DNA of 64,000 nt from Ruegeria arenilitoris (GTDB lineage: Bacteria; Pseudomonadota; Alphaproteobacteria; Rhodobacterales; Rhodobacteraceae), in NCBI RefSeq assembly GCF_013035425.1, contig NZ_WQHX01000003.1, forward strand, positions 137,001-201,000, read 5' to 3'. Under the pieces are notes generated by a model. It saw only the letters and a program-made list of their open reading frames with translations, searched no databases and was not told the origin of the DNA. A program made the translations under genes and the position numbers. Shown in pieces: positions 9,200-19,955 of the stretch; the stretch's first letter is position 1; each line of letters starts with the position of its first letter.

Positions 9200-9648
9200 A
9201 GGTATACTCCGACGGACAAGCACAGAACCACGATCGCGGTTAAAAGGATGCGGAGCTTCATCCACCAGCGAGGGGCCAGCCCCCAATACCAAAACACCGC
9301 GTCCAGCAACAAAAGAGCGGCAAAGCCAACGATTAGGTTGATCGCGGCGCTGACTGGTCCGCCCCCTGTCGTGAAAAACGCCCAAAGCGCCGGAAGAACG
9401 GAAAGTACGTAACATGTGGTCGCCTTCCCGCCTGACGTCTTTGTGGCAAAGCCCCAAAGAATCCCCGACATAAAGCTGAGAATGACCGACCCGTAAAAAA
9501 GCTGCACATAAGGGCCTACAAAACGGGCGCCGAATGTTCGCGTGCCCCAGTCGTGTAGGTCTCCATTTATCAAGGTCAGGGCGCCCCAAATGAATGGAAT
9601 CAACCCGGCCAGTCCTAATATCAACGGTGATTTGGGTATACCACTCAC
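9196..9648 (-). CDS. DUF3429-family membrane protein
   Basis: A 150-residue protein with about five hydrophobic helices ([86 protein letters not shown]). The SFMSGILWG and [14 protein letters not shown] segments fit the DUF3429 family. The GTG start overlaps the ispH stop codon (GTGA). Function unknown. Confidence 0.78.
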   Translation of the reverse strand: MSGIPKSPLILGLAGLIPFIWGALTLINGDLHDWGTRTFGARFVGPYVQLFYGSVILSFMSGILWGFATKTSGGKATTCYVLSVLPALWAFFTTGGGPVSAAINLIVGFAALLLLDAVFWYWGLAPRWWMKLRILLTAIVVLCLSVGVYL

Positions 9649-10595
9649 GCTGGTTGCCTCAGAACGCGCGGCACTTTGAATTCTACATTTTCGACAGCGG
9701 TTTCGACCAATTCCACGCTGAGATCGAACCTATCGCGGAAGGCGTCGATCACTTCGTTCACCAAAACTTCGGGCGCGGACGCGCCCGCAGTCACCGCGAT
9801 GCTACTTATCCCTTCTAGAGCCCGCCAATCTATGTCTGTGGCGCGCTGAACCAACTGGGCGTAGTTGCATCCGGCGCGCGACGCAACTTCGACCAAACGG
9901 CGCGAGTTCGAGGAATTCGGTGCGCCGACGACCAAAAGCGCGTCGGATTTCGGTGCCACAGCTTTGACAGCCTCTTGCCGATTTGTCGTGGCATAGCAGA
10001 TGTCTTCTTTGTGGGGACCAACAATCGCCGGAAACCGCGACTCCAGCGCGGCGATGATGTCCTTTGTGTCGTCAACCGACAGAGTGGTTTGCGTCACAAA
10101 GGCCAACTTTTCCGGATCGCGTACTTCCACATTGGCCACATCTTCGACCGTTTCGACCAGCAGCACTTCGCCTTCGGGCAACTGCCCCATTGTGCCAATT
10201 GTTTCAGGGTGCCCTTTGTGGCCGATCATGACCATTTGCAATCCCGCGTCCGAGTGTCGCTGCGCCTCGACATGAACTTTTGAAACCAGCGGGCAAGTTG
10301 CATCAACGAAGATCATCTGGCGCTGTGCTGCAGTTGCAGGAACTGATTTGGGAACGCCATGGGCGGAAAAAATCACAGGCCGATCATTGGGACATTCATC
10401 GAGTTCCTCAACAAACACTGCGCCTTTAGATTTCAGTCCGTCCACCACAAATTTGTTGTGGACAATTTCATGGCGTACATAGACCGGGGCGCCCCATTTC
10501 TGCAGCGCCATTTCAACGATCTTGATGGCGCGATCGACCCCTGCGCAAAAACCACGCGGGGCAGCCAAGTATAGTGTTAGTTGCGGCTTGCTCAT
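9645..10595 (-). CDS. ispH: 4-hydroxy-3-methylbut-2-enyl diphosphate reductase
   Basis: A 316-residue iron-sulfur enzyme making IPP and DMAPP in the last step of the MEP pathway. Cluster cysteines are in [17 protein letters not shown] and, further on, the [12 protein letters not shown] segment; [11 protein letters not shown] and [11 protein letters not shown] are substrate loops. The ATG at 10595 has GGAGA upstream. It heads the minus-strand operon running to the TRIC gene, with every junction overlapping by four to eight bases. Confidence 0.96.
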   Translation of the reverse strand: MSKPQLTLYLAAPRGFCAGVDRAIKIVEMALQKWGAPVYVRHEIVHNKFVVDGLKSKGAVFVEELDECPNDRPVIFSAHGVPKSVPATAAQRQMIFVDATCPLVSKVHVEAQRHSDAGLQMVMIGHKGHPETIGTMGQLPEGEVLLVETVEDVANVEVRDPEKLAFVTQTTLSVDDTKDIIAALESRFPAIVGPHKEDICYATTNRQEAVKAVAPKSDALLVVGAPNSSNSRRLVEVASRAGCNYAQLVQRATDIDWRALEGISSIAVTAGASAPEVLVNEVIDAFRDRFDLSVELVETAVENVEFKVPRVLRQPA

Positions 10596-10724
10596 GGGTG
10601 TCTCCTTGAAAGGGACACGTAAGGCTTTTGCTTCCATTGGTCCAGTGATCCCGAACCTGTCATTTCTTTGATACAGAAGGCTGTTAACTAATCTGTATTT
10701 CAGAAGGTGATTGTCGTTAATGAA

Positions 10725-10758
10725 ATGCGGCCAGGTTCTCCCCGGAACCTGACCGCAT
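10725..10758 (-). terminator. Hairpin downstream of the NYN gene
   Basis: Two 14-base arms (10725-10738 and 10745-10758) with a six-base loop. The single non-Watson-Crick position becomes a G-U pair in the minus-strand RNA, so it fits termination of the NYN gene, followed by TTTCATT. The plus-strand side also has a T-rich tail (10760 onward). Confidence 0.6.
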
Positions 10759-10793
10759 CTTTTCTAAATTTTTAGCGAAAGCGACGGGCTTGT

Positions 10794-11369
10794 TTATTCC
10801 CCGTTTGCAGCCATCATACCGCGTGTTTCCTCGGGCTCTTCCCGAGGAGGTCGTCCAACGACATCGCGAAGGTCTTCCAGTTCGATAAAGTTGTCGGCTT
10901 GCCGGCGCAACTCGTCTGAGATCATGGGCGGTTGGCTGCGTATCGTCGAGACGACGGAAACCCGTACGCCCTGACGTTGCAGGCTAGCTATAAGCGGGCG
11001 GAAATCCCCGTCACCCGAAAACAGCACGATATGATCGACCCGCGGTGCCAGCTCCATGGCATCAACGGTCAATTCGATATCCATATTTCCTTTGACTTTC
11101 CGACGCCCCATACTGTCGGTGTATTCCTTGGCCGGTTTGGTGACCATTGTGAAGCCGTTGTAATGCAGCCAGTCAACCAACGGACGGATAGGAGAATACT
11201 CGTCGTTTTCCAGAAGCGCTGTGTAGTAGAAGGCTCTGAGGAGTTTACCTCTGCGCATGAATTCCTGACGCAGCAACTTGTAGTCTATGTCAAAACCCAG
11301 AGCTTTTGCGGCCGCATAAAGATTCGAGCCGTCGATGAACAGCGCTAGCCGTTCGTCCTTATAAAACAT
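10794..11369 (-). CDS. NYN (LabA/DUF88) domain protein, putative RNase
   Basis: A 191-residue protein with a PIN-like NYN nuclease core: LALFIDGSNLYAAAK near the start, then GNMDIELTVDAMEL and HIVLFSGDGDFRPLI, which supply the clustered Asp residues of the metal site. The C-terminal tail is acidic and Pro-rich (GRPPREEPEE). The ATG at 11369 follows an AAAGGGA. It is divergent from folK across 137 bases. Related proteins process or degrade RNA, but a specific target cannot be inferred. Confidence 0.87.
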   Translation of the reverse strand: MFYKDERLALFIDGSNLYAAAKALGFDIDYKLLRQEFMRRGKLLRAFYYTALLENDEYSPIRPLVDWLHYNGFTMVTKPAKEYTDSMGRRKVKGNMDIELTVDAMELAPRVDHIVLFSGDGDFRPLIASLQRQGVRVSVVSTIRSQPPMISDELRRQADNFIELEDLRDVVGRPPREEPEETRGMMAANGE

Positions 11370-11506
11370 AAATAGTCCCTTTCGGTATAAGCCATCGCGC
11401 CGTGATATCCGTGAGTGTAAAAAATTTGGTCGGAGCGATGGTGTACCTAAAATAAATGTTCTGGCTTTTATCGCAAGTATGCTCTGGACTGAATATGGGG
11501 TAAAAC

Positions 11507-12076
11507 ATGCAAAAAACATGCTCAAAAGCGGTAATAGCGCTTGGTGCAAATCTCAAGTTGAGAGGAAATGGGCCAAGGGAAACCCTTGAACAGTCAATCA
11601 TTGCCATGCGCGACTCGGGTTTGGTGATTCGGTCCCAGAGTCGCTTTTTTTCGACACCATGTTTTCCCGCGGGCGCTGGGCCAGACTATGTTAACGCCGC
11701 CATTTCGGTGGAAACAGATCTAACTCCGGACATGGTACTGGGGGTGTTACACGATATCGAAAGAGAGTTCGGGCGCGAGCGTTCTCAGCGATGGGGTATG
11801 CGTACATTGGACCTTGATTTGGTCAGCTGGGACGCTTTAGTGCTGCCCAACCAGAGTGAATACGATCATTGGAGGAATTTGCCTGCCTCGGCGCAGATTC
11901 AGCAAGTTCCGGAACGTCTTATCTTGCCGCATCCCCGTCTGCAGGACAGAGCATTTGTGTTGGTGCCGATGGCTGATGTTGACCCAGAATGGCACCATCC
12001 GGTGCTGGATAAAACGGTTCTTGATATGATTGCGGATCTTCCCGACGAAGATGTTGCAGCTATTGTACCTTTGTGA
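11507..12076 (+). CDS. folK: 2-amino-4-hydroxy-6-hydroxymethyldihydropteridine diphosphokinase
   Basis: A 189-residue pyrophosphokinase of folate synthesis. Family marks: IALGANLKLR near the N-terminus, SRFFSTPCFPAGAGPDYVNAAI, RWGMRTLDLDLV (metal-binding Asp pair) and ILPHPRLQDRAFVLVPM. A region around residues 112-133 (PNQSEYDHWRNLP) is an insertion relative to short HPPKs. It precedes rpoZ by 94 bases. folP or folB are not adjacent. Confidence 0.93.
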   Translation: MQKTCSKAVIALGANLKLRGNGPRETLEQSIIAMRDSGLVIRSQSRFFSTPCFPAGAGPDYVNAAISVETDLTPDMVLGVLHDIEREFGRERSQRWGMRTLDLDLVSWDALVLPNQSEYDHWRNLPASAQIQQVPERLILPHPRLQDRAFVLVPMADVDPEWHHPVLDKTVLDMIADLPDEDVAAIVPL

Positions 12077-12170
12077 ACCGAGAAATTAGGGCATTTCTCG
12101 CTTGTCAAGGCGGACAATCGGCCTTAGATAAACGTCTTCCTGCCACGGATTCATTAACGGAGAGCACCCC

Positions 12171-12524
12171 ATGGCCCGCGTTACGGTTGAAGATTGTGTA
12201 GACAAGGTCCCGAACCGGTTCGAACTGGTTATGCTTGCCGCCCACAGAGCGCGCGAAATTTCCGCTGGTGCCTCGATCACCGTGGACCGCGACAACGACA
12301 AGAACCCCGTTGTTTCATTGCGTGAAATCGCGGACGAAACCCAAAGCGCGGACGAACTGCGTGAGCGGTTGATCGAAGCCAACCAGACCCAGATCGAGGT
12401 CGATGAGCCTGAAGAAGATCAGATGGCGCTTTTGATGGGGGCCGAATCGGACAAACCCGTTGATGATGACATGTCCGAAGAAAAGCTCCTGCGCGCTCTG
12501 ATGGAGGCGCAGGGCCAGGGGTAA
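12171..12524 (+). CDS. rpoZ: RNA polymerase omega subunit
   Basis: A 117-residue omega subunit: [20 protein letters not shown] then [12 protein letters not shown], the conserved contacts to beta-prime. The acidic C-terminal tail (about residues 85-117) is typical of alphaproteobacteria. Directly upstream of relA/spoT, the usual arrangement; omega mediates part of the ppGpp response of RNA polymerase. Confidence 0.96.
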   Translation: MARVTVEDCVDKVPNRFELVMLAAHRAREISAGASITVDRDNDKNPVVSLREIADETQSADELRERLIEANQTQIEVDEPEEDQMALLMGAESDKPVDDDMSEEKLLRALMEAQGQG

Positions 12525-12550
12525 GCCCAAACTACGAAGGTGCGGACCGG

Positions 12551-14683
12551 ATGATTTCTGCTGACGACCTGATTGCGCTGGTCCGCAACTACAACCCCAA
12601 AACTAACGCGGAACGCATCGCCCGGGCCTATGAGTTCGGTAAGCAGATGCATGATGGACAGTTTAGGCACTCAGGCGAGCCTTACTTCGTCCACCCGGTT
12701 GCCGTGGCTGCCATACTGACAGAGCAACGTCTGGATGATGCGACTATCATCACTGCTTTGCTGCACGACACAATCGAAGACACCAAGGCCAATTATGGTA
12801 AAGTAGCTGAGTTGTTTGGCGACGAAGTCGCCAAGCTGGTCGATGGCGTCACGAAGCTTACCAATCTGCAACTTTCTAGCCGAGAGACCAAGCAGGCTGA
12901 GAATTTTCGCAAGCTGTTTATGGCAATGTCCAAAGATTTGCGGGTAATTCTCGTAAAGCTTGCTGACCGTTTGCATAATATGCGCACGATCAGGGCGATG
13001 CGGCTTGAAAAACAGGTGGTTAAAGCCCGCGAGACGATGGATATCTATGCGCCGCTTGCTGGCCGCATGGGCATGCAATGGATGCGTGAAGAGTTGGAAG
13101 ACTTGGCTTTTCGCGTTCTTAATCCAGAGGGCAGACAATCGATCATTCGCCGGTTCATTACGCTTCAAAGGGAAACTGGGGATGTGATCCACCGGATTAC
13201 CGGTGACATGCGTCATGAGTTTGAAAAGTCTGGTATCGAGGCCGAGGTGTTCGGTCGAGCAAAAAAACCCTATTCGATCTGGCGCAAGATGCAGGAAAAG
13301 GATCAGGGTTTTTCGCGCCTGTCTGATATATACGGGTTCCGTATTATCACTGGGTCGGAAGAAGACTGTTATCGGGCTCTCGGCGCGATCCATCAGCGTT
13401 GGCGCGCGGTGCCGGGGCGTTTCAAAGACTATATCAGTCAACCAAAGTCTAATGGCTATCGGTCCATTCACACCACAGTATCAGGCCGTGACGGAAAGCG
13501 GGTCGAAGTTCAGATACGTACCAGACAAATGCATGACGTCGCTGAAACGGGTGTTGCGGCACATTGGTCTTACCGGGACGGTGTGCGTTCAGAAAACCCT
13601 TTCGCCGTGGACCCTGCAAAGTGGATATCGAGCCTAACGGAGCAGTTTGACAGCGAAGAGGATCACCAAGATTTTCTCGAAGCGGTCAAGCTTGAGATGT
13701 ATTCGGACCAAGTGTTCTGTTTCACCCCAAAAGGCGACGTCGTTAAATTACCGCGTGGAGCGACACCAATTGATTTCGCATATGCTATTCACACACGTAT
13801 CGGCCATGCCTGCGTAGGGGCGAAAGTGGACGGCATTCGGGTGCCGCTGTGGACTCGTCTTAAAAACGGTCAGTCGGTGGATATCATCACTGCAGACGGT
13901 CAAACGCCGCAGGTCACATGGCTGGAAATTGCAGTTACCGGTAAAGCCCGTACCGCCATCCGTCGGGCCTTGCGAGAAGTTGACCGTAAACGCTTTATCA
14001 AACTGGGAAGGGAACTGGCACGTGCCGGTTTCGAAAACGTCGGTCGAAAAGCTACCGACAAGGCATTGGACACAGCTGCAAAGCATCTGCGTCTAAAAGA
14101 CAGCAAAGAGCTGTTGGCTCGTTTGGGCAGCGCCGAGTTGACTGCGCATGAAGTGATAGAGGCCGTGTACCCGGAACTTGCAAAAGATGAAGGCGATGCA
14201 ATTCCCTTGCGTCGCGCGGTGATCGGACTTGAGCCGGGGCAAGGATTTGAGCGGGCGTCGTGCTGCCAACCGCTGCCAGGTGAGCGTATCGTCGGTATTA
14301 CCTACCGTGGCAAAGGTGTTGTAGTACACGCGATGGATTGCGATCGATTGTCTGAATTCGAAGAACAGCCTGAGCGATGGGTTGACTTGCACTGGCATTC
14401 CGGAACCCACCCCGCAGTCTATGGCGCTACTTTGGACCTAACAATAGGTAATGATGCCGGTGTGCTGGGTCGTATTTGCACATTGATCGGCGAGAAAAAG
14501 GCCAATATCTCGAACCTTGTATTTGTGGACCGCAAACCGGATTTTTACCGTTTGCAGATCAGTGTGGAGCTGCGCGATCTGGAACAGTTGCATTCTCTGA
14601 TGCTGATGCTTGAAGCCGAAAGCGATGTCGCTGCGGTCGAACGGTATCGGGACAGGGCGAAAACGACGATCGCGGTAAGCTGA
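12551..14683 (+). CDS. relA/spoT: Bifunctional (p)ppGpp synthetase/hydrolase
   Basis: A 710-residue Rsh protein. The hydrolase HD domain is intact (H48, and H72-D73 with E76-D77 in LLHDTIED), so hydrolysis is expected. The synthetase domain carries KPYSIWRKMQ and RLSDIYGFRIIT, followed by TGS (FCFTPKGDVVKLPRGATPIDFAYAIH) and a C-terminal ACT domain (about residues 630-705). As the only copy visible and the usual alphaproteobacterial type, it should set stringent-response levels. It begins 26 bases after rpoZ. Confidence 0.96.
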   Translation: MISADDLIALVRNYNPKTNAERIARAYEFGKQMHDGQFRHSGEPYFVHPVAVAAILTEQRLDDATIITALLHDTIEDTKANYGKVAELFGDEVAKLVDGVTKLTNLQLSSRETKQAENFRKLFMAMSKDLRVILVKLADRLHNMRTIRAMRLEKQVVKARETMDIYAPLAGRMGMQWMREELEDLAFRVLNPEGRQSIIRRFITLQRETGDVIHRITGDMRHEFEKSGIEAEVFGRAKKPYSIWRKMQEKDQGFSRLSDIYGFRIITGSEEDCYRALGAIHQRWRAVPGRFKDYISQPKSNGYRSIHTTVSGRDGKRVEVQIRTRQMHDVAETGVAAHWSYRDGVRSENPFAVDPAKWISSLTEQFDSEEDHQDFLEAVKLEMYSDQVFCFTPKGDVVKLPRGATPIDFAYAIHTRIGHACVGAKVDGIRVPLWTRLKNGQSVDIITADGQTPQVTWLEIAVTGKARTAIRRALREVDRKRFIKLGRELARAGFENVGRKATDKALDTAAKHLRLKDSKELLARLGSAELTAHEVIEAVYPELAKDEGDAIPLRRAVIGLEPGQGFERASCCQPLPGERIVGITYRGKGVVVHAMDCDRLSEFEEQPERWVDLHWHSGTHPAVYGATLDLTIGNDAGVLGRICTLIGEKKANISNLVFVDRKPDFYRLQISVELRDLEQLHSLMLMLEAESDVAAVERYRDRAKTTIAVS

Positions 14684-14699
14684 GAAGGGGTGATCAGGA

Positions 14700-15398
14700 G
14701 TGGTATTCAAGCGCCGAGATCGACGCTCGCCTGTCCAGATCGCTTCGGAATTCGTCTATCCGCGTGGCGGATGGACCCGGGCCTTTCACTACGTGAAACA
14801 CCGTGTGCGTCGGTTGCCAGACTCACCTGAGCGAATAGCGAGGGGAGTCGGTGCGGGGGTTTTTGCAGCGTTCACCCCATTTTATGGTCTACACTTTGTA
14901 GTCGCTGCTATTTTGGCACGGTTGATCAACGGCAATATTCTGGCTGCTCTCAGCGGAACATTTTTTGGCAACCCATTAACCTATGTACCCATCGGTGTAA
15001 TTTGTTTGCAGACCGGACATTTCATTTTGGGAACCAAATTTGATGAAGGGGCTACGCATGGGCTTATGGGCAAATTTGCAGATGCTCTTGGAGATTTAAA
15101 AAATAACATAATCGCTTTGTTCACCGATGACGTAGCGGATTGGCGAGGTCTGGAAATATTCTACCATGAGGTTTTCTTTCCCTACATGATAGGTGGGATA
15201 ATTCCGGGAATTGTGGCTGGGGCTGTTTGTTCGTACCTCAGCCTTCCATTGATCAGGACCTACCAACAACGTCGTCGGGCCAAGATCAAAGCGAAATTCG
15301 AAGAAATCAAACGCTTGGCACAGGCCGAGACTGCCGCTCACCTGACGAACGCATTAGGGTCGGCCTCAGGGTTCAAGAAGGAATCGAATGATGTCTGA
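14700..15398 (+). CDS. DUF2062 membrane protein
   Basis: A 232-residue protein starting at a GTG with GAAGGGG about ten bases upstream. The DUF2062 core has GVGAGVFAAFTPFYGLHFVVAAILARLINGN followed by GTFFGNPLTYVPI, with a second membrane region (FPYMIGGIIPGIVAGAVCSYLSLPLI) and a basic C-terminal tail. It lies between relA/spoT and pdxJ, overlapping pdxJ by 11 bases. Function is not established for the family. Confidence 0.85.
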   Translation: MVFKRRDRRSPVQIASEFVYPRGGWTRAFHYVKHRVRRLPDSPERIARGVGAGVFAAFTPFYGLHFVVAAILARLINGNILAALSGTFFGNPLTYVPIGVICLQTGHFILGTKFDEGATHGLMGKFADALGDLKNNIIALFTDDVADWRGLEIFYHEVFFPYMIGGIIPGIVAGAVCSYLSLPLIRTYQQRRRAKIKAKFEEIKRLAQAETAAHLTNALGSASGFKKESNDV

Positions 15399-16137
15399 AA
15401 ACTATTTGCGTCTGGGCGTGAATATCGACCATGTCGCGACCGTCCGTAATGCCCGGGGCGGAGATTATCCCGACCCCCTGCGCGCAGCCAAAATAGCACA
15501 AGAAGCTGGGGCTGACGGGATCACAGCGCATTTGCGAGAAGACCGTCGACATATCTCTGACGCCGATATCGACGGTTTAATGGAGGTTTTGTCCGTTCCG
15601 TTGAACTTCGAAATGGCAGCAACAGATGAGATGCAAAAGATTGCGCTGCGTCACAAACCGCATGCGGTTTGCATCGTGCCTGAAAAACGAGAGGAACGTA
15701 CAACCGAGGGTGGGCTGGACGTCGCACGAGAAGAAAACAGGCTAGCCCACTTTATCGCGCCCTTGCGCGACGTAGGCTGCCGTGTGTCGATATTTATAGC
15801 CGCGGATCAACGCCAGATCGAAGCGGCCCATAGGATTGGGGCAGAAGTGATCGAGCTGCATACCGGCGCGTATTGCGACGCTTTCGCGGAAGGCCGGGAA
15901 GAAGAAGCAGCGCGTGAATTGGCGTCGCTGCGTGACATGTCGACATTTGCCGATTCGTTGGGGCTTGAGGTACATGCAGGACACGGTTTGACATATGACA
16001 CCGTTAAGCCTGTTGCTGCGTTCCCCGAGGTGCGTGAACTGAATATCGGGCACTTTTTGATTGGCGAATCTATTTTCCTTGGTCTGACACCAGCGATTGT
16101 GGAAATGCGTCGTTTGATGGACGAGGCTCGGAAATGA
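15388..16137 (+). CDS. pdxJ: Pyridoxine 5'-phosphate synthase
   Basis: A 249-residue TIM-barrel enzyme condensing deoxyxylulose phosphate with 3-amino-2-oxopropyl phosphate. It starts LRLGVNIDHVATVRNARGG (catalytic His and phosphate loop), with ITAHLREDRRHI, NFEMAAT, VPEKREERTTEGGLDV and EVHAGHGLTYDTV. Two adjacent ATG codons (15388, 15391) follow AAGGA and either could initiate. It overlaps the DUF2062 gene upstream and the lysE-like gene downstream by four bases. The acpS-pdxJ pairing is common in proteobacteria; here two genes separate them. Confidence 0.96.
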   Translation: MMSENYLRLGVNIDHVATVRNARGGDYPDPLRAAKIAQEAGADGITAHLREDRRHISDADIDGLMEVLSVPLNFEMAATDEMQKIALRHKPHAVCIVPEKREERTTEGGLDVAREENRLAHFIAPLRDVGCRVSIFIAADQRQIEAAHRIGAEVIELHTGAYCDAFAEGREEEAARELASLRDMSTFADSLGLEVHAGHGLTYDTVKPVAAFPEVRELNIGHFLIGESIFLGLTPAIVEMRRLMDEARK

Positions 16138-16757
16138 TCACACCGACTTTCTTGGCCATCTGGTTGGCTTGGTTAATGGCAGGGGGTTCTCCAGGGCCAG
16201 CGACCATGGGTATCGCTGGAACAGCCATGAATGAGGGTCGCTCTGCTGGGTTGGCATTCGCTCTTGGTATTTGCGCGGGCTCGGCAGCTTGGGGCATCGC
16301 CGCAGCATTGGGTTTGTCTGCGATAATGCTTGCCAACGTATGGTTATTTGAAGCGATCCGCTATGTTGGGGTTGCATACTTGGGCTGGTTGGCTCTCAAA
16401 GCGTTACGTCGGGCTATGAGCAAAGATGACGTGGCGATGGGCAATCCGGTTACCGGTTCGTATGGCACCATCTTCGCCAAAGGAGCGGCTATTCACCTGA
16501 CTAACCCCAAGGCGATCCTTAGCTGGGGTTCGATCTATGCTATCGCTGCCCCGAACGATGCTAGTCTGTTTATGTTGCTAGGATATTTCGGGTTGTTCTA
16601 TGCAGGATCGCTTTTGATATTCATCGGATACGCCTTCCTGTTTTCGTCCGAGCACATGGTACTTGCCTATCGCCGCGCCCGCCGTTGGTTTGACTTCGCC
16701 TTCGCCGGGTTCTTTGGTGTTGCAAGCTATAAGATATTGACGGTGCGGCTGACGTAG
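16134..16757 (+). CDS. LysE/RhtB-family amino-acid exporter
   Basis: A 207-residue inner-membrane protein with about six hydrophobic segments. The family motif GSPGPATMGIAGTAMNEGRSAGLAFALGI covers residues 18-46, with YLGWLALKALR and HLTNPKAILSW following. These exporters expel amino acids or homoserine lactones; substrate cannot be assigned. Start overlaps the pdxJ stop (ATGA). Confidence 0.87.
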   Translation: MITPTFLAIWLAWLMAGGSPGPATMGIAGTAMNEGRSAGLAFALGICAGSAAWGIAAALGLSAIMLANVWLFEAIRYVGVAYLGWLALKALRRAMSKDDVAMGNPVTGSYGTIFAKGAAIHLTNPKAILSWGSIYAIAAPNDASLFMLLGYFGLFYAGSLLIFIGYAFLFSSEHMVLAYRRARRWFDFAFAGFFGVASYKILTVRLT

Positions 16758-16800
16758 GCAGCTTAGCTCATGAGACATTTTCTCAAAACGAGGTGACGGT

Positions 16801-17778
16801 GTGAAAGCTATTACATATCGCGAATTTGGGCCTGCTGCAGATGTGTTGGAGGTGACCGATATGCCGGTCCCTTCACCCGGCCCCGGAGAAGTTCTGGTAC
16901 GCGTCAAGGCGTCAGGGATTAACCCCTCAGATGTAAAGCTGCGCGGCGGAGCACGGCCCGGCGCGGCTATGCAGTACCCGGTCGTTATTCCTCATTCCGA
17001 TGGGGCCGGGGTGATCGAAGCTGTTGGGGCAGGAGTTGATGCCGCAAGGATCGGTGAGCGTGTTTGGATCTGGAACGCACACTGGCAACGCGCTTTCGGA
17101 ACAGGGGCGGAATATGTGGCCTTGCCGTCAGAGCAAGCTGTGTTTTTGCCGGACACAACCAGCTTTGCTGAAGGCGCGTGTTTCGGAATTCCCGCTATGA
17201 CAGCTTGGTATGCGTTATATTGTGACGGGTCGATTGCTGACAAAACTGTTTTGGTCACAGGTGGTGCAGGGTCTGTGGGCCGATACGCCTGTCAAATGGC
17301 TACGCTGGGCGGGGCCAGGGTCATTACCACCGTTAGCTCTGAAGAAAAGGCAGCCCATTCCGGGGCGGCTGAATGGATCAACTATCGCACACAGGACGTC
17401 ACCGAAGCAGTTTTTGACCTTACAGGCGGAGAAGGTGTGGATCGCATAATCGAGGTGGATTTTGCGGCTAATCAGGAAGCGTCACTTTCTTTGATACGCC
17501 CCGGTGGAACCATCGCAAGCTATGCTTCCGCTTCGCGCATGCGGCCCGAGTTGGATTTCTACGGGTTCATGTTCAAAAACATCCGCCTACATATGCTTAT
17601 CGTATATCAACTCGATGCCTCGGCGCGTCGGCGAGGGGAGGGCCAACTTGGCCAGTGGTTAGAGCAAAGGGCATTGGGTCACGCCGTCGTTTCGGGAGGG
17701 CACCTGACAGACGCGGCCAAAGCCCATGTTCAGGTCGAAACCGGGGAAAAACTCGGCACCGTCGTGTTGGAGGTTTGA
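16801..17778 (+). CDS. Quinone oxidoreductase-like NADPH-dependent MDR protein
   Basis: A 325-residue zinc-free medium-chain dehydrogenase/reductase. It has the GroES-like domain ([33 protein letters not shown]) and a Rossmann domain with [18 protein letters not shown]. Zinc ligands are absent, which fits the quinone reductase/zeta-crystallin group. The GTG start at 16801 has GAGGTGA upstream. It ends one base before the acpS start. Confidence 0.88.
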   Translation: MKAITYREFGPAADVLEVTDMPVPSPGPGEVLVRVKASGINPSDVKLRGGARPGAAMQYPVVIPHSDGAGVIEAVGAGVDAARIGERVWIWNAHWQRAFGTGAEYVALPSEQAVFLPDTTSFAEGACFGIPAMTAWYALYCDGSIADKTVLVTGGAGSVGRYACQMATLGGARVITTVSSEEKAAHSGAAEWINYRTQDVTEAVFDLTGGEGVDRIIEVDFAANQEASLSLIRPGGTIASYASASRMRPELDFYGFMFKNIRLHMLIVYQLDASARRRGEGQLGQWLEQRALGHAVVSGGHLTDAAKAHVQVETGEKLGTVVLEV

Positions 17779-17779
17779 C

Positions 17780-18199
17780 TTGATCCTGGGCGTCGGTACA
17801 GACCTAGCGAACATTGACCGCATTCAGGGTACGCTTGACCGGTTCGGTGACCGGTTTCGCAACCGTGTCTTTACTGAGATCGAACAGCGCAAAGCGGAAT
17901 ATCGACACGATACCGCTGGTACCTATGCCAAACGCTGGGCGGCGAAAGAGGCATGTTCCAAGGCGCTTGGAACTGGCTTGCGCATGGGGATTGCATGGAA
18001 AGACATGGCGGTAACCAATTTGCGCACAGGTCAACCGGTTATGCACGTCACTGGTTGGGCTGCCGAGCGCCTGAAGGAAATGACTCCAGAAGGGTACGAG
18101 GCAATCATACATGTAACTCTTACCGACGATCATCCCTGGGCACAGGCTTTTGTGGTGATCGAAGCTCGCCGCGTTCAAGAAGCGGTTGCGCAGCCTTGA
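17780..18199 (+). CDS. acpS: Holo-[acyl-carrier-protein] synthase
   Basis: A 139-residue 4'-phosphopantetheinyl transferase activating ACP. It begins (TTG)[14 protein letters not shown] with metal-binding D8, then [15 protein letters not shown] with the second metal ligand Glu. No ATG gives this N-terminus; TTG at 17780 has GGAGG six bases upstream and follows the previous stop directly. The next gene is lepB. Confidence 0.94.
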   Translation: MILGVGTDLANIDRIQGTLDRFGDRFRNRVFTEIEQRKAEYRHDTAGTYAKRWAAKEACSKALGTGLRMGIAWKDMAVTNLRTGQPVMHVTGWAAERLKEMTPEGYEAIIHVTLTDDHPWAQAFVVIEARRVQEAVAQP

Positions 18200-18258
18200 C
18201 TTGCCAAGACCCGCCCCGCATGTAGCACTCCAACCACTTAAGGACCGGAGAGAGCAGT

Positions 18259-19098
18259 ATGGCCGAGGAAGCCAAATCAGGAAGCGCCGTTTGGGAGACG
18301 ATCAAAACAATCGTCTACGCCTTGTTGATAGCAGGCGTGTTTCGCACGTTGTTCTTTCAGCCGTTCTGGATTCCGTCGGGATCGATGAAACCGACACTGC
18401 TGATTGGTGATTTCCTGTTCGTCAACAAAATGGCCTATGGCTATTCTTATGCGTCCTGCCCAAGCCTTATCATCCCAAGTGTCGGATTGAACATCGACGC
18501 AGAAGATATCTGTGGTTGGATGCAAGGGGATGACAATACCCGGATTTGGGGTGGGGAACCTGAACGCGGAGACGTTATAGTCTTCCGCCATCCGGTCACT
18601 GGCCGCGACTATATCAAGCGGCTGATCGGTTTGCCCGGTGATCGTATTCAGGTGCGTGATGGGACCGTGAATTTAAATGGGACGCCATTACTGCAGGAAC
18701 CAGATGGCGTATTTACCGAAACAGCAGAGCCGCAAGGACCGCAAGGCCTTCGACCAAGGTGCGAAAACGGGCCGGTTGGTGTTGGCGGTGTCTGTGAAAA
18801 GTCACGCGCGATTGAAACCTTGCCAAATGGTGTTTCGTACGAAGTGCTGAATATTGGCAATCAGGGTTCGGACAACACAGGTGTGTACGTAGTACCGGAA
18901 GGGCATTACTTCTTTATGGGTGATAACCGTGACAATTCCGCTGACAGCCGTTTGCCGCAGTCAGTCGGCGGCGTCGGATATGTACCTTACGACAACCTTA
19001 TCGGCCGTGCGGACCGGATCATGTTCTCATCTGCGGGGCGTTCGATGTTGTTTTTCTGGACTTGGCGCGGTGATCGGTTCTTTAAGGCGGTCAATTGA
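18259..19098 (+). CDS. lepB: Signal peptidase I
   Basis: A 279-residue membrane serine protease releasing exported proteins. The single N-terminal membrane segment (about 15-34) is followed by box [10 protein letters not shown] with nucleophile S42 and box [14 protein letters not shown] with general base K120. [12 protein letters not shown] is box E. A Cys-containing insertion (SYASC, DICGWM; about 63-90) is typical of the alphaproteobacterial form. Last codon overlaps the rnc start. Confidence 0.97.
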   Translation: MAEEAKSGSAVWETIKTIVYALLIAGVFRTLFFQPFWIPSGSMKPTLLIGDFLFVNKMAYGYSYASCPSLIIPSVGLNIDAEDICGWMQGDDNTRIWGGEPERGDVIVFRHPVTGRDYIKRLIGLPGDRIQVRDGTVNLNGTPLLQEPDGVFTETAEPQGPQGLRPRCENGPVGVGGVCEKSRAIETLPNGVSYEVLNIGNQGSDNTGVYVVPEGHYFFMGDNRDNSADSRLPQSVGGVGYVPYDNLIGRADRIMFSSAGRSMLFFWTWRGDRFFKAVN

Positions 19099-19775
19099 GT
19101 GTTTCGACCGAGATAAAAGCCTTCCAGAAGAGGTTGGGCTACGAGTTCAGCAACCCAAAGCTTTTGATCCGCGCATTGACCCATGGGTCAGTTTCGTCTC
19201 CTACGCGACCGGACAACCAGCGTTTGGAATTTCTGGGCGACCGTGTGCTTGGGCTTGTAATGGCTTCGGCATTGCTTGAGGCGGACCAAAAGGCCACCGA
19301 AGGGCAACTGGCTCCTCGATTTAACGCGTTGGTGAGGAAAGAAGCGTGTGCAGAAGTGGCGCGGCAGATTGATTTGGGTGCTGTTCTGAAACTGGGACGG
19401 TCAGAGATGTTGTCAGGTGGACGCCGCAAACAAGCACTGCTGGGGGATGCAATGGAAGCAGTCATTGCCGCCATCTATCGTGATGCAGGGTTTGAAGCCT
19501 CGCGCGACGTCATTTTGCGCCTTTGGGGCGACCGGATTCGTAATGTCGAATCCGATGCGCGTGACGCCAAAACAGCGCTGCAGGAGTGGGCTCAGGCCCG
19601 CGGACAAAATCCGCCATCTTATGTCGAAATTTCGCGTAGCGGACCGGACCATTCTCCCCTCTTTACTATTGCGGCGCGTCTGCAAGATGGAACCGAGGCG
19701 CAAGCAACGGCAGGATCAAAACGACTTGCCGAGCAAGCGGCCGCTAAAGCGATGCTGACAACCCTGACGAAGTAA
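19095..19775 (+). CDS. rnc: Ribonuclease III
   Basis: A 226-residue double-strand RNA endonuclease. The signature [13 protein letters not shown] carries E45 and D49; [14 protein letters not shown] supplies the second acidic pair. A dsRNA-binding domain fills the last 70 residues ([29 protein letters not shown]). The start is TTG overlapping the lepB stop (TTGA), with AAGGCGG upstream; no in-frame ATG or GTG is available. It processes rRNA precursors and is followed by era. Confidence 0.96.
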   Translation: MSVSTEIKAFQKRLGYEFSNPKLLIRALTHGSVSSPTRPDNQRLEFLGDRVLGLVMASALLEADQKATEGQLAPRFNALVRKEACAEVARQIDLGAVLKLGRSEMLSGGRRKQALLGDAMEAVIAAIYRDAGFEASRDVILRLWGDRIRNVESDARDAKTALQEWAQARGQNPPSYVEISRSGPDHSPLFTIAARLQDGTEAQATAGSKRLAEQAAAKAMLTTLTK

Positions 19776-19955
19776 ACTAAGTGCGACGGCACTCAACTTG
19801 ATAAATGAACTCGGGCGGCCGTATCAAGATTTGGCAGACGTAAGATGCGTCGCCAAAAGGTGGCAATGGCCCAAACCTATACTTTTCCAAAACCCTCTAG
19901 CCCGTATCGGCTTTCTGGGATAGAGATGCGCCCTGCAAACTGGATCGCATATCAT